Source of the DNA: Saccharomycopsis phalli
Taxonomy: Eukaryota > Ascomycota > Saccharomycetes > Ascoideales > Saccharomycopsidaceae
Direction of reading: 5' to 3'
NCBI GenBank assembly: GCA_020342235.1
Contig: CP073212.1
Coordinates: 682,001-746,000, forward strand
DNA length: 64,000 nt
The notes beneath the pieces are model-generated. The model was given only the letters and a program-made list of their open reading frames with translations. It did not search any database and was not told where the DNA came from. Within the stretch, counting starts at the first letter, position 1. Each line of letters begins with the position of its first letter. Shown here piece after piece: positions 42,745-53,738 of the stretch. A program made the translations under genes and the position numbers.

Positions 42745-44537
42745 ATTGCTGGTATTTCTCAATTAAATGGTTTCAAGACAAGCACAAATACTACTGGTTA
42801 GTATTATATAGATTGCTTCAGTAATAGATGTTTTATGAGTTTGTAGGCAGTCGGTAATGGAAGTTATTAAATGAGAATCAATACTTTGCGCAATGCAGGT
42901 TGGAAGCCAGAGATTGGAAATCAAAGAATGCACTAATTTTTACAAAATGGGAAAGGGCTGTGGGTGACTGTCAGCAAAAGAACAATTCTCGAACTACAAC
43001 AGAAAGACTAACAAGTTCTGGTACGATTACAGCGACCACTTTCCAGGATTAAATAGCACAACATTCGGCCATTGTTGAGACAAACCAAGCACCTAGCAGA
43101 CGTTTGCAGTACCAAATCCTCATGGCAAATTAGTAAATTGGCATGACAGCTGAAATGTGTAAGTTGTAGAATTCCAGAGCTCTGTCCAGTCCTTTTTGAA
43201 TAGGCATAATTTAGTAGCCAAATGGACATCCTCCATGCATGTTTCCAATTTCAAGCCAATTTACTCATTGAGTTTTACCAGAACAGGATGGAGCATTATG
43301 CCTTCAACATGATATTCAGCAAATGCATACAGGGTCATGTCACCTCACAGACACATTGCGAAATACAAATATTATCAAGAGCTGCTAAATGGCACCTGAT
43401 ACCTCTGATATTAAAATTAAATTAAAATGGCAACACCAGTGGGTATATAATAACACCGAGTTGATGTGGGGAAGACGTCAACAGGTGCAAGTAGCGAGGC
43501 ACTTTTACTGTTGGATGTGTGTTTTAATAGTCTGCTCAATTTTGATCTAGCCTCTGGGATTTTCCTCAATGATTTGTTTAGAGTTGAATTAACTCTGAAA
43601 ATAAACGTAACTCTGGAGACTAAACGTAACTCTGGAGACTAAACGTAACTCTGGAAACTGAGTACACGCTAGAAACTAAGCACGCCCTAGAAAGAAACGT
43701 AACTCCATAAACTAAACATAACTCTATAAACTAGGCACGCTTTATAAACTAAACATACTCTATAAACTGAAAACACTCAGAAACTGAGCAATCTATAAAC
43801 TGTGATAACATACTGCATCATGGAAAGGTCTTGGCAACTTGGCAGAGGTTTTTAATACCTGGATCCAAAATCAAACTGATGTCACATAAATAATGGAAAC
43901 CTTGGAGTATTAAACAGGGATACTTGTTTCATTGTAGTAAACCGCCGAGAATACACATAGATGTTGATTTGTCCTGTTTTGGATAAACCAAAACTACTTT
44001 GGATGTGTAGCTGAAATGTTTCAATTTGCTCAATAGGGAATACAATGCTAGAATAATATTAGATGGACGGAAATCATATGGTATGAGAGGATGGTGGCGT
44101 AATGGTGTGAATTTGAAAATTCCGGGAATTCAAAAGTGTCCATATTTGGAGAATTTTAATATTTCTAGGACTTTGAGATTTTGAAAATGACGAGGTTATA
44201 GACGGGAAAATCTGGTGAATCTGCACTAGTGCATTGAAGGAACCGCGTGCATTCCCTTGCATACGACGCATCAGCCCAATTTGGAGAGTGGACTCGGTCT
44301 CAATTATAGACTTATCACTAGTAAGAACGTTACTTCTTGGGAATAGCACATGCATATCTAATATGGAACTGTATACGGCGATCATCGACTAATTAAGACG
44401 AGAGATCGCTGTTTGACCATGATACTAGTTCTCCACTAGATCTCTAGACAATTTGCTACAAATGACCTACCCACACTACGTAATATCATTATCATGGTAT
44501 ATTATGCAAATTCAGCCCCCAGGACTGGCCTATTCTA
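42745..44537. other. Intergenic region
   Basis: A plus-strand LINE family A remnant is likely at about 43250-43290 (ttttaccagaacagga). A 19-bp repeat (aacgtaactctggagacta) spans about 43600-43680 and decays to 43800. The frame at 44074-44385 (minus) has no recognised features. Confidence 0.45.
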
Positions 44538-45722
44538 TTAAAAATTAAAGTCGTAGTCGGTAATGGTAAACGGGTTTTCAAAATTAGTCTCTTTGGCACC
44601 ATACTGGGCTCCAGGAACCATGCTCAAATCCATTGGCAACTCCTGGAACGCAAGCTGGTCGGTTCTGAGCAACTCGTTAATCCCATTGGACCGCGGCTGC
44701 CCAACCGGGTTGTACAACGGCATGTTGAAATCAAGCTTCGACGACTGTAGACTGTAGTTGCCAAGAACCCCGACAAATGGGTCGTTTTCAAGCGGACTGA
44801 GGTCGAGCTGTGGGTCCTCTGGTGCTATTGGGAAGGCTCCTGGCGTCATGAATGTGTCCATGTGCGTCTGAGGCGTTATAAACGTGTCCATGTGTGTCTG
44901 TGGTGTGGAAAACTGCTCCACGGTTCGCTGAGGCGTGGCCAACAGCTCAATGTAATTGTAATTGCCCATCTGTACCGGGGTCGACGTCCGCGAATAGGCT
45001 GGCGAGTCAAAGTATGGACTGTAGTCGTATTGCTTGGTGGCCTTGGTGACCTTGTTGTTGATGCCATAGGCAATCAGCTTGTGCTTTCTCGTGCGGATCT
45101 TGCACCCGGCCTTCTTGAGCTGCTCATTCAACATTGGACTGGCCTCAAGCCCGTCAAATGCAGCGTCGGTGAGCACTCTGAACACACTCAGGTATACTGT
45201 GGCGTTTTTCCAGTGCACCAACTTCGGTGCGCCGTCGTGGAAGCTCTGGAGCTCATAGACGTCGAACTTCAAGCGGTACTCGCCCTTGTATCGCACTGAC
45301 AAGTTGTCAAACACGCCACACGCCACGTAAGGGCTGCCTTTGTAGAACTGGGCAGTGACCGACGTTGTGCCCTTGAGCACGTCCAAATCGTCCGGAGACG
45401 ACTCGTCGCTCAAAGGCCGCTGTTTTCGCTGCTTCTGCAAGAAGTTCACCTCGTCTCTCGAGCCTAAACACTCGATTGTGGCCCGGATGAAGTATACCCC
45501 GAGCGAGTGGTCAATGCAGTTTTCCCCATTCTGGCTCTCGAGCTTCAACTCAACAATTGGTTGTGGGTCCACAAGCCGCCGAGACGAGTTCTTTGTCTCT
45601 TTTCGTCCACTGACCCTAGCTTTCACCGGCTGCTGGACAACAGAAAGCAGAATGGTGTTGTGCAGCTTACGGATCTGGTGCGGCTTTATCTCACGTACTT
45701 GATTCTTTAAAAACTTAACCAT
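44538..45722 (-). CDS. Velvet-domain transcription regulator
   Basis: 394 residues. The velvet domain spans about 22-213. Hallmarks in order: LSVVQQPVKARVSG, then RRLVDPQPIVELKL, then VYFIRATIECL, then LKGTTSV, then CGVFDNLSVRYKGEYRLKFD with VYEL, then VFRVL, and at the end LNEQLKKAGCKIRTRKHK. These match the VosA/VelB/VeA/Ryp pattern of QQPxxAR, DPxPIV, the DLSVRxEGxYRLxF core and the terminal KIRxRK segment. The C-terminal half is Pro/Thr/Gln-rich, with a repeated TPQTHMDTF unit. Velvet proteins bind DNA with an NF-kB-like fold and control development in filamentous fungi. CTG codons are rare, as in the conserved genes. Confidence 0.85.
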   Translation of the reverse strand: MVKFLKNQVREIKPHQIRKLHNTILLSVVQQPVKARVSGRKETKNSSRRLVDPQPIVELKLESQNGENCIDHSLGVYFIRATIECLGSRDEVNFLQKQRKQRPLSDESSPDDLDVLKGTTSVTAQFYKGSPYVACGVFDNLSVRYKGEYRLKFDVYELQSFHDGAPKLVHWKNATVYLSVFRVLTDAAFDGLEASPMLNEQLKKAGCKIRTRKHKLIAYGINNKVTKATKQYDYSPYFDSPAYSRTSTPVQMGNYNYIELLATPQRTVEQFSTPQTHMDTFITPQTHMDTFMTPGAFPIAPEDPQLDLSPLENDPFVGVLGNYSLQSSKLDFNMPLYNPVGQPRSNGINELLRTDQLAFQELPMDLSMVPGAQYGAKETNFENPFTITDYDFNF

Positions 45723-45812
45723 GGTAGATATGATTTTTTTTCAGATATCCACAAAGGTATTTATATTGCAACAGACCGTTCTTGAAACAAGCAACTTAGG
45801 TGTTTCAATCTA

Positions 45813-46088
45813 ATGCATGCCACTGTTTCGGCCGCCTACGACTTGTCCATGGATGCTCCAAAACCGGAAATCGTGCGGCTATTTTTAGCGCAACAGACTC
45901 CCCACCAGGTCTTATTTAGCAGCCATTCTTTTTATTCTTGGTTTATATTGTCCCAATCGACTTTGCCGGTCCTCCAACACCTCCAGCTAAATAACACTCT
46001 CAGAGATACGCACGCATATTCCCGCATCTCCCTGCAGTACTACGCTGGACACTCCGACGAGCTTCTTGAAACCGACTTGAAACGTTAA
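45813..46088 (+). CDS. Hypothetical small ORF divergent from the velvet gene
   Basis: 91 residues from an ATG, with mixed codon use and no recognised domain. It begins 90 bp upstream of the velvet gene on the other strand. It may be a real small gene or a chance frame in the promoter. Confidence 0.25.
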   Translation: MHATVSAAYDLSMDAPKPEIVRLFLAQQTPHQVLFSSHSFYSWFILSQSTLPVLQHLQLNNTLRDTHAYSRISLQYYAGHSDELLETDLKR

Positions 46089-47994
46089 CAATGGGCTCTT
46101 CTTGTGACTATTATCTCGTGTTTTGTTGGAAATATCATGGCAATTTGTCCTCGGGCCACCAATTGCTTCTCTCGTAGCATTCCGCGTTTAGTTCCACTAG
46201 TTTATCTTAGCTCGGAATCAAGGCTTTGCCATCAAGATCGCTGATCACCCGTAATTACTGGTTTCTGCCATGATTTTACGGTGACTTTTGATGCTAGCGT
46301 CTTGCATCCAACCGACACAATAGTAATCCAAAACAGGAAGTGTTTGAAGTATTGACTAGTGCTCAGACTTGATGGGTTGGGATTAATACCTATTGTTTGG
46401 GTTGTTTAACTATTTGTTTGGGAGTTTGGTTGGGTCAGAGGTTTATGATCCATGGATAAGGTGGAATTTATTATTATATATCCACAGAATATCATTATCC
46501 ATATCCATTGTTATCCATAGGTATCCGTAACTGAGTTTGTATCTCATTATCATTTATCATTCTGCTGGCCATGTCACAGTCACCATTTATCATTCTGATG
46601 GTCATGTCACAATTACCATTTCTCACTTTGGTATTCATCATCTAAATTAAAATCATGCATCCATTATTCACTATCAAATTCTGATTCACCATTGCAGGTA
46701 TTCAATTATCCATTATCCGCATCCAACATCCTCAGTACTCACTCAAATATCCATTATCCAATATAGTCACTACCCATTTTCTCACTACCAATATCCTTGG
46801 TACTCACAAAAATATCCATTATCCGATTTACTCACTACCCATACACTCATATCATATACTCATACCCATCTACTCATACCCATCTACGCACTACCCAACT
46901 AGACATTTCTCCTCATTCATTTTTCAACACACCCCATCCATTCACTGCACTGCCTTACCTAAACCTCAAACCTTCCTGTTACGTCGGTGGACTGACCTAT
47001 TTAAAGGCACCTTTTGCCGCATACACATGCGTGGTGAGTGCTAAAAAATAGCGTCAGGCACCAGACTTACGACTTTGAAACTGTTAGGTCCACAATGGTT
47101 CAAACTCGTAATAGATAGTCTAATTGCTAGAAACGCAGAATTATATAATTTTGCACCCACTGATTCTTGTAGACTGCGAGAAATCCCTGAAAACTCGTGT
47201 TGTTCTGCCCAAGTACCTCTCAAGGCACTCTGATCGTGTTAATGAAAACACACATTTCTCACTGGAGACTCTTGATGACGATGCAACAGTCGGATTAATG
47301 CAGCGGCAATGAAACTACACGCCGAAATCTTCATCAAGACCATGGTTGATCCCTGCAAAATATGGGCCCATGTTAAAGTGGTCTACGGAGAGATTGGTGA
47401 ATATCAAATGGCAGGCAGCTGGATCATTACATAATCAGTTCCTGTTGCAATGATTCAGCAGTTTTCCACGACATTTGGGCTGAGACAATGGGCAGAAGTA
47501 TGCTCGAGTCTTTGACGGAAAGGAAATTGGCAAACACATTTACTGGACATTGTTGGACTGGTTTTGCAATGGAAAAAGGATTTTGGTGACCTGGAAAGAC
47601 TGTAGTCTAGGATTATTCCCCCAACGTTCAGTCTAGGCTGTAGTCTAGCGTCATTCCTCCAATGTTAAGTCTAGACTGTAAAGTAACAATGTGAGTTCTA
47701 TTCCAGTATAGCTATGGTTTGCAAATGGATATATACTTCATTTAATTCACTGTAATTAGGCTGATTTGTGCGCCAATGTAGGATCTCGGGCACTTTACGA
47801 TATTCTAGGGAATATTGTGTAACCAAATGGGTGTGTAAGGTGTGACTTTGTCACTGGCAAGTTGTAGTATACTGGTTATAACCCTGATATAAAATAGGCC
47901 ATGTTGTTTCTAGTAGTGTTTGATGTTGCTCAAATGTAGAATGAGTTTTGTTGTATGTGAATATTGAAAATGTTGTGATATAACCAGGCTATCC

Positions 47995-48230
47995 AAGCCC
48001 AGATTCCTGAAGGAATTACCAACGCTACTCAAGCCCGTGTCCTCTTCTCAGATAAGGCGAAAAACTCATTGCCCCTCCGATGCTCATTACCTTACATATT
48101 TACAAGCTCTGGTTGAAAGTTTTTTATCTCTGTTGCAGAGTTTTCTTTCATTTCAAGGATTTCTTTGAATAGAGAATATTGTGGTGCCATCTTTAGTCCT
48201 GGACAGTGAATAATCAATGTGGAGTTACGG
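47995..48230 (+). mobile_element. Family B repeat, plus strand
   Basis: Encodes GITNATQARVLFSDKAK (about 48016-48066) and then carries the conserved hairpin region at 48115-48150 (tttttatctctgttgcagag). It is opposite in orientation to the copies at 13990 and 32090. Confidence 0.5.
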
Positions 48231-48388
48231 AATGGTTGTAGTTTTGAAATAAATGTATTATTACGATGGCAGTGTTGAGTATACAATTCCATCTTAAAAT
48301 GCAGATATTTTCTATTATAGTAATTTTCTTTTCATCTGTCATCGATAGACTCTCTTTTGGTTGAGTGATGTACATCACATTATGTGAA

Positions 48389-48497
48389 ACAGTCAGCAAA
48401 TGAGGGAGACGGGGTTTAACAGCAATGTTGCCAGGGGATTTTCTGAGTAAAATATTTAACAAATGGCTGAATACAAAATAAATATTATTATGAGAAA
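48389..48497 (+). mobile_element. LINE family A 3' end, plus strand, diverged
   Basis: The order ggtttaacagcaatgttgcc, ggggattttctgagtaaaat, ggctgaatacaaaataaata, then an ATT tail matches the family end. Confidence 0.6.
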
Positions 48498-48618
48498 TAG
48501 TCTTTGCCTATATGAGTGATTGTATGAGTGAAAACTAAAGTTTACTACATTTCTAAGGACAGTTGTACATGGCTGATGGAAAATAAAAATAATTATAATT
48601 ACAGCTCTAAAGCCGATA

Positions 48619-48690
48619 CAAAATAATATAATAATAATATTTATCTTTGCACTTGGCTATATATTGTCTCTGGCATTATTGCTCCTGTTG
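48619..48690 (-). mobile_element. LINE family A 3' end, minus strand, short
   Basis: Tail ataatataataataatattt followed by ttggctatatattgtctctg. Only the last 50-70 bp of the element remain, directly upstream of NAP1. Confidence 0.6.
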
Positions 48691-48829
48691 TGTACCCGTG
48701 ACCCACATGCACCCATGGCTCTCAACCACGGCCGAGCATGGCCCGTAACCTCCTGGGTTTTGTTGAAATTTTCAGAGCAATTTTCTTAGCGTTAGGTGGC
48801 AATCTAAAGTATTACACGCGATATAATAC

Positions 48830-50047
48830 ATGTCTGAGCCCATTAGAAAAAAGGCTGCGGAGATCTCTGAGGCGCCTACTCCACAGAATACTCCGGCGTC
48901 ACATTCTGGGTCGTTGGTGAGCAAGGCGGTGAATCCGAAAGTGCCAAAGACGATTGACGAAGAGGCGGAGGAGACAAAGAACGCCATGGTGTCGAACCCT
49001 GCTTTTCTTTCGCTTATTGAGGGCAAGTTGAGCACGTTGGTCGGCAAGGACAGCGGGTATGTTGCGTCGTTTCCTCAGGCGGTGAAGAACCGGATCATCT
49101 CGTTGAAGTCGATCCAGAAGCGGCAAATGGACTTGGAGATTGAGTTCCAGCGGGAGTTGTTTGCTCTTGAGAAGCGGTTCAACGAGCGCGCGCGGCCGTT
49201 GAACGAGTACCGACGGAAGATTATTGTCGGTGAGGTTGAGCCGACGTCGGAGGAGATTGAGGAAGGAAAGGCGATTGAGGAGGAGTTGGAAGGCGACGAC
49301 GAGACTGCGTTGCAAGAAGAGAGCAAGAGCGACACGGAGGAGGACCAGACGATCCAGGGGATTCCTGCGTTCTGGCTCACTGCCTTGGAGAACTTGGAGC
49401 CTATATGCGAGACAATCACGCCGCGGGACTCTGAGGTGTTGCAATTCTTGTCGGATATCCGCATGGAGCACTTGGAGAACCCGGGGTTCAAGTTGGTGTT
49501 TGAGTTTGCCGCAAACGACTACTTTTCCAACCGGGTCTTGGAGAAGACATACTACTACCAAGAGGAGTTGGGATATACCGGGGAGTTTATCTACGACCAC
49601 GCAGAGGGATGCAAGATCAACTGGCTGTCGCCAGAACAGGATGTTACCATCAAGATCGAGCGTCGTAAGCAACGGAACAAGCACACCAAGGAGACACGGA
49701 CCATTGAGAAGCTCACGCCTACGGAGTCGTTCTTCAACTTTTTTGACCCGCCAAAACCGCCAAAACTCGACGAGGAGGAGGAGGAAGACGACGATGACGA
49801 CGACTTGGAAGCTCGGTTGCAGTTGGATTATCACATTGCTGAGGAGATTAAGGACAAGTTGATTACGCGGGCAGTGGACTGGTTCACAGGGGCGGCGATG
49901 GACTTTGTGGGGTTTGAGGAGGACGACTTGGATTATGAGGACAGCGATCTTGATGACGATGAGGAGGAGGAAGAGGAGGACGACGATGAGGAGGACGACG
50001 GGAAGAACGTGAAGCAAAAGGATCCGCAAGAGTGCAAGCAGCAATAG
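48830..50047 (+). CDS. NAP1: Nucleosome assembly protein Nap1
   Basis: 405 residues. H2A-H2B chaperone that shuttles between cytosol and nucleus and also binds the mitotic cyclin Clb2 in yeast. Visible are the long dimerisation helix (about 85-130, RIISLKSIQKRQMDLEIEFQ), the earmuff domain with FKLVFEFAANDYFSN and LGYTGEFIYDHAEGCKINW, and the signature KQRNKHTKETRTIEKLTPTE plus SFFNFFDPPKPP. An acidic C-terminal tail (DDDEEEEEEDDDEEDD) completes the family layout. One CTG codon (in NWLSPEQ) was seen. Confidence 0.96.
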   Translation: MSEPIRKKAAEISEAPTPQNTPASHSGSLVSKAVNPKVPKTIDEEAEETKNAMVSNPAFLSLIEGKLSTLVGKDSGYVASFPQAVKNRIISLKSIQKRQMDLEIEFQRELFALEKRFNERARPLNEYRRKIIVGEVEPTSEEIEEGKAIEEELEGDDETALQEESKSDTEEDQTIQGIPAFWLTALENLEPICETITPRDSEVLQFLSDIRMEHLENPGFKLVFEFAANDYFSNRVLEKTYYYQEELGYTGEFIYDHAEGCKINWLSPEQDVTIKIERRKQRNKHTKETRTIEKLTPTESFFNFFDPPKPPKLDEEEEEDDDDDDLEARLQLDYHIAEEIKDKLITRAVDWFTGAAMDFVGFEEDDLDYEDSDLDDDEEEEEEDDDEEDDGKNVKQKDPQECKQQ

Positions 50048-50584
50048 TTGTGAGGATCGGGGAATGCAGCAAGTGCTGGCAATAGGTTATGTAGAATATA
50101 AACAACAAGTAATGCAGAGTTTCTTTCATCTCCTTGAGGTTATGCCTTGGTAGTTTCTGTGCAATGAATGGTGCACATGTGGATCTAGATGGTCTGTGTA
50201 ATAAAAGTGGGGTTGTTATCTTTCAGTGCTACACTAAACCGAGTTGCGACGTCCTAAGTCCCTTGACAAAATCACCCATTAGACGATTATGCTCAATTTG
50301 GCACGTTACTTATTGTCTTAATCCTTTTCATGCCGTATCTTCCCGAAATCACCCTTTTAACGATAAGAACCAATACCCTTTGGGATTAGTTCTTCTCTGA
50401 CAAAAGGATAGTTCATCTCCTTTTTATTTCCCGTCCTTTCCTTTCATTTCAACTATAAATAGTCCGACTTTTCTCTGAATTGAGTGAATTGAGTGAATCA
50501 ATGTGTAAATCAAAGTCTGGCAATTAACCTACAATTAAACAATCATGGATTCCGCCTGCCCTATAGCTGCCTCATTGGTACTCC

Positions 50585-50680
50585 TGAAATATCTTAATAT
50601 TCTGAGTAAATATCTTAATATTCTGAGTAAATATCTTAATATTCTGAGTAAATATCTTAATATTCTGAGTAAATATTGAT
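50585..50680. repeat. 21-bp minisatellite, about four copies
   Basis: Unit aatatcttaatattctgagta, followed directly by a family C fragment. Confidence 0.85.
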
Positions 50681-50689
50681 ATTCTTCAA

Positions 50690-50830
50690 TGATCCTCACT
50701 ACGGGAATATCTCTCCTTTTATAGTAGAGACATCTCCTCATACGTTCCTACGGCCATGAGTTTCATGTTATGATACAACAGCACCATCTGCATATTGTGC
50801 CGTATCGTGAGTACATTCAATGCAAATACT
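50690..50830 (-). repeat. Family C fragment
   Basis: Words such as acgggaatatctctcctttt, catgagtttcatgttatgat and gtatcgtgagtacattcaa follow the same order as 15150-15275. Confidence 0.4.
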
Positions 50831-52244
50831 ACTATGCTAACAGTATCAAGAGGTATTTCAAAACACCACTTAATATTCACACTGGTTCAAAGACGGTGCT
50901 TGGTTGCAAAATGATCAGGACTATCATATCAGTGTCTAGTACTAAAGTTTATATTACCTGCACAGTTGGCCATGATAATTTAAATTAGTTTGATAAACTT
51001 GTAATTGCTTTCCTTCTTGCAATTGAATAGCCAGATAGGCATGATTAAAGAATCATTGTCGGCCTAACCTAGCGGAAATCACTCTTATAGAAGATGGCTG
51101 ATCTTCATGCTTGCCAGGGATTATCTTACTAGCTATACAAACAACTCCTGTGTCAGTATTAATCAGGTGTGTTTAGTATCTACGGATTTGGTCGGTAAAC
51201 GGCCGAACTACGCCATTTTTCTCTTCAACTAGTCCCAGACGGTTCGACAGTGTCCACACAGAACACCTTACTTCACCTCTCAATCAACTGTCTTGGATTA
51301 AACTTACTTGAGCAATATTGTCCATTTATGGGTTGTACAACAGGCTGGCGTCCTTGTTCAAGTTTTTTCAATGATCCATGAGGCGTTTCTGAGTAATTGA
51401 AATGTTAACTGGGGATTCGTTGAACATGGTAAAGTCCTTGCTTTGTAGTCTGGCATATACGAGATTTCAAGTAAAATGAGTACCCATAAGAAAGAAAAAA
51501 GAATTAAAGAAAGAAAAAAGAATTAAAGAAATAAATGTGACAAACTCAAACCTCTACCTTAATCACCCATTAATCCAATTATCCTACACAGAAGGCAAAA
51601 TTAACCAAATAGTTGACCCATTTGCCCATACATTTGCTTGAATCAAACAGCACTACAACTGAATTCATGGTATAGTTTTCTCAAAATTTTTATGGCAAAC
51701 ACTACGTTTGAGATAAATAATTAGTCTTTTATAGGACTGGATAATATAAATTAGCACGTATTGAAATGCTTAGTGCATGTATGTCAAACTAGAGTCGTGC
51801 AATATTCAAGAGACGGACGGTTCAATAAATTGAAAGAATATATATTGTGGTTGTGATAATAAAAGAGTCGACAAGAGTCAAGTGACGACATAGTGAAATG
51901 CACTTACACCATCAGAGTGGTCCGTAACCACGATTGTTGTTTGTGGTTATGCCTGGAGGAACCTTACCCTACCCATGACGTACTATAAAAGAATTCACTG
52001 TCTCATGGATATTCGGCTCAGATATAAAATGTATCCACATCTATTTGAACACTGTGTGATAACAAATGTGACTACTGATCTTTCTGTGTTCTGAGCAAAT
52101 GATACATCAAATATCATGGAACACCACCTTTTCTTGTGATGTATCATCACCAGCCGCCGACCCCATTGTGACATCACGTGCCAATGCCGTATCACGTGTG
52201 CAAATGTGAAAAGTGTGCGAGCATTTCCACAGGTACACACAATA

Positions 52245-53300
52245 ATGCAACGGGTCTCTAGGCTATATTGTCGGAACTATTCAGGTTCAAACAACGGCGC
52301 GGTGCCAATAAACCTTGGGGCGATAATAAATTCGCGTTCTCGTACGCGATTTGGCGCCTCCTCGCCAAAACCACGGGCACCTCGACCTCGTGGTGAGTAT
52401 GGGGTTCCGCATTTCGAGTTCAAGGGCAAGAGTTTCAAGGCGTTGGACAGCATGCAGTACTTGGTGCGGCGTGTGTATAAGGAATTGAACAGCGAGGGGC
52501 TTGTGAACTTTATGGATCCTCATGACCGTGGCAGTATTGAGACCACCACGTTGAGTCGGCTTCTTAAGCACCGGCTACGGGACTTGGACCTTGACCAGGA
52601 GGGGCTTGTGATTGTGAATGTGGTGCAAGGTGAGCGGGGCGAGCGGATTCCGTTGGTGAAGTTGGTGGATAAGCGAGAGGCCATCAGCCGATATACGGAC
52701 GAGCTTTCGGAGAAGAAGAACCGCGAGTTGGCAGGGGCAGATCTGACGTTTGCGCGGAAGTTGGCGCGGAAGAAAAGCAGCAAAAACGACGTCAAGTGTG
52801 TGAAGATCAGCTGGTCGATCTCTGATGCTGATCTTCTTGGGGCAAAGAAGCGGGAGATTCTAAGTGCCATGGACAAGAGCCTGAGTGTGATGATCTTTGT
52901 GGATTCCAAGGATGCGTTGGATCGTATTAGCACCGACGGCTTGATGCGTGGCGAGCGTTCAAAGAAGGAGAAGGTGCACGAATTGAAGGAGCTTGAGTTG
53001 TTGAAGCGCGAAAAGACGTTGGAGACGGTGCGCGGGATCTTGGCAGAATCAAATCCCGGTCACAGTGTTACCGATGAAGGTTCTGTTGAGAGCCGGTTTA
53101 TTCTTCGTGTGGCTGTCAAGAAAGTTGCGGTCAAAAAGGCAAAGAGCAGCGTTGAAATCGACGAGGCGGCAATAATGGATATTGATCTCTCGCAGATTGA
53201 AGACAAGAAGTTGTTGAAGGAGATTCGCAAGAAGCAGCGGCAGGAGAAGGAGCGGATACGCGAGCAGAAGAAGCGAGAGCGTGAAGCGAAAAAGACGTAA
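52245..53300 (+). CDS. AIM23: Mitochondrial translation initiation factor 3, Aim23
   Basis: 351 residues from the ATG at 52245 (MQRVSRLYCRNYSG); the open frame extends upstream only by non-ATG codons. The basic N-terminus is a presequence. The body contains VKCVKISWSISDADLLGAKKREI and the SVMIFVDSKDALD segment, which match the IF3 C-terminal domain as seen in Aim23, followed by a Lys/Glu/Arg-rich helical tail. Aim23 is the fungal mitochondrial IF3 orthologue. Two CTG codons are used. A 25-bp minisatellite begins at the stop. Confidence 0.85.
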   Translation: MQRVSRLYCRNYSGSNNGAVPINLGAIINSRSRTRFGASSPKPRAPRPRGEYGVPHFEFKGKSFKALDSMQYLVRRVYKELNSEGLVNFMDPHDRGSIETTTLSRLLKHRLRDLDLDQEGLVIVNVVQGERGERIPLVKLVDKREAISRYTDELSEKKNRELAGADLTFARKLARKKSSKNDVKCVKISWSISDADLLGAKKREILSAMDKSLSVMIFVDSKDALDRISTDGLMRGERSKKEKVHELKELELLKREKTLETVRGILAESNPGHSVTDEGSVESRFILRVAVKKVAVKKAKSSVEIDEAAIMDIDLSQIEDKKLLKEIRKKQRQEKERIREQKKREREAKKT

Positions 53301-53405
53301 AGGATGAGAATAGGCAAGATGTGAAAGGATGAGAATAGGTAAGATGTGAAAGGATGAAAATAGGCAAGATGTAAAAGGATGAGAATAGGCAAGACATGAG
53401 AATGG
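53299..53405. repeat. 25-bp minisatellite at the AIM23 stop
   Basis: Four copies of a unit containing aggatgagaataggcaagat plus gtgaa; the first copy begins at the last bases of the AIM23 stop codon. Confidence 0.88.
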
Positions 53406-53738
53406 GGAAAGAAACAAAGTGTAAATAATGACGCGGTCCATATCTCAATGGCGTCAGTCAAAAGACATTTCATGAATATAGGCAGCATTTCTTCTGAATG
53501 GCAGTTTTGTAAGCAGCAAAATATCCAGCCGGTAATCAGATGTACACTGTTGTACAATACTGTTGACAACTTTTGCCCATAGAACCTCTTGCAATTATGG
53601 AAAAACTGCCTTGAAATTGAAATTTCACTGTGCAAAATAACAAATTTTGGAATGTCCTGATTTTCTCTGGTACTGTGTCGTGTTCCTATATCAACTAGTG
53701 TGTAGAATAACTGGCAAGGCAGGGTGTAATTTCAAGTT

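Larger units (their letters stand above)
46089..48829. other. 2.7-kb intergenic region with repeats
   Basis: Degenerate atccattatccaatat/ctcactaccc repeats fill about 46490-46910. Family B and LINE family A pieces occupy about 47995-48690. No gene recognised. Confidence 0.5.
50048..52244. other. 2.2-kb intergenic region
   Basis: A 21-bp minisatellite (50585-50680), a family C piece (50690-50830), two copies of agaaagaaaaaagaattaa near 51490-51530, and two ATCACGTG sites (cacgtg at about 52174 and 52194) within 75 bp of the AIM23 start. No gene seen. Confidence 0.5.

Noticed and set aside
48899-50044. 381-codon minus-strand frame
   Set aside because: It is antisense to NAP1, whose plus-strand product is clearly conserved.
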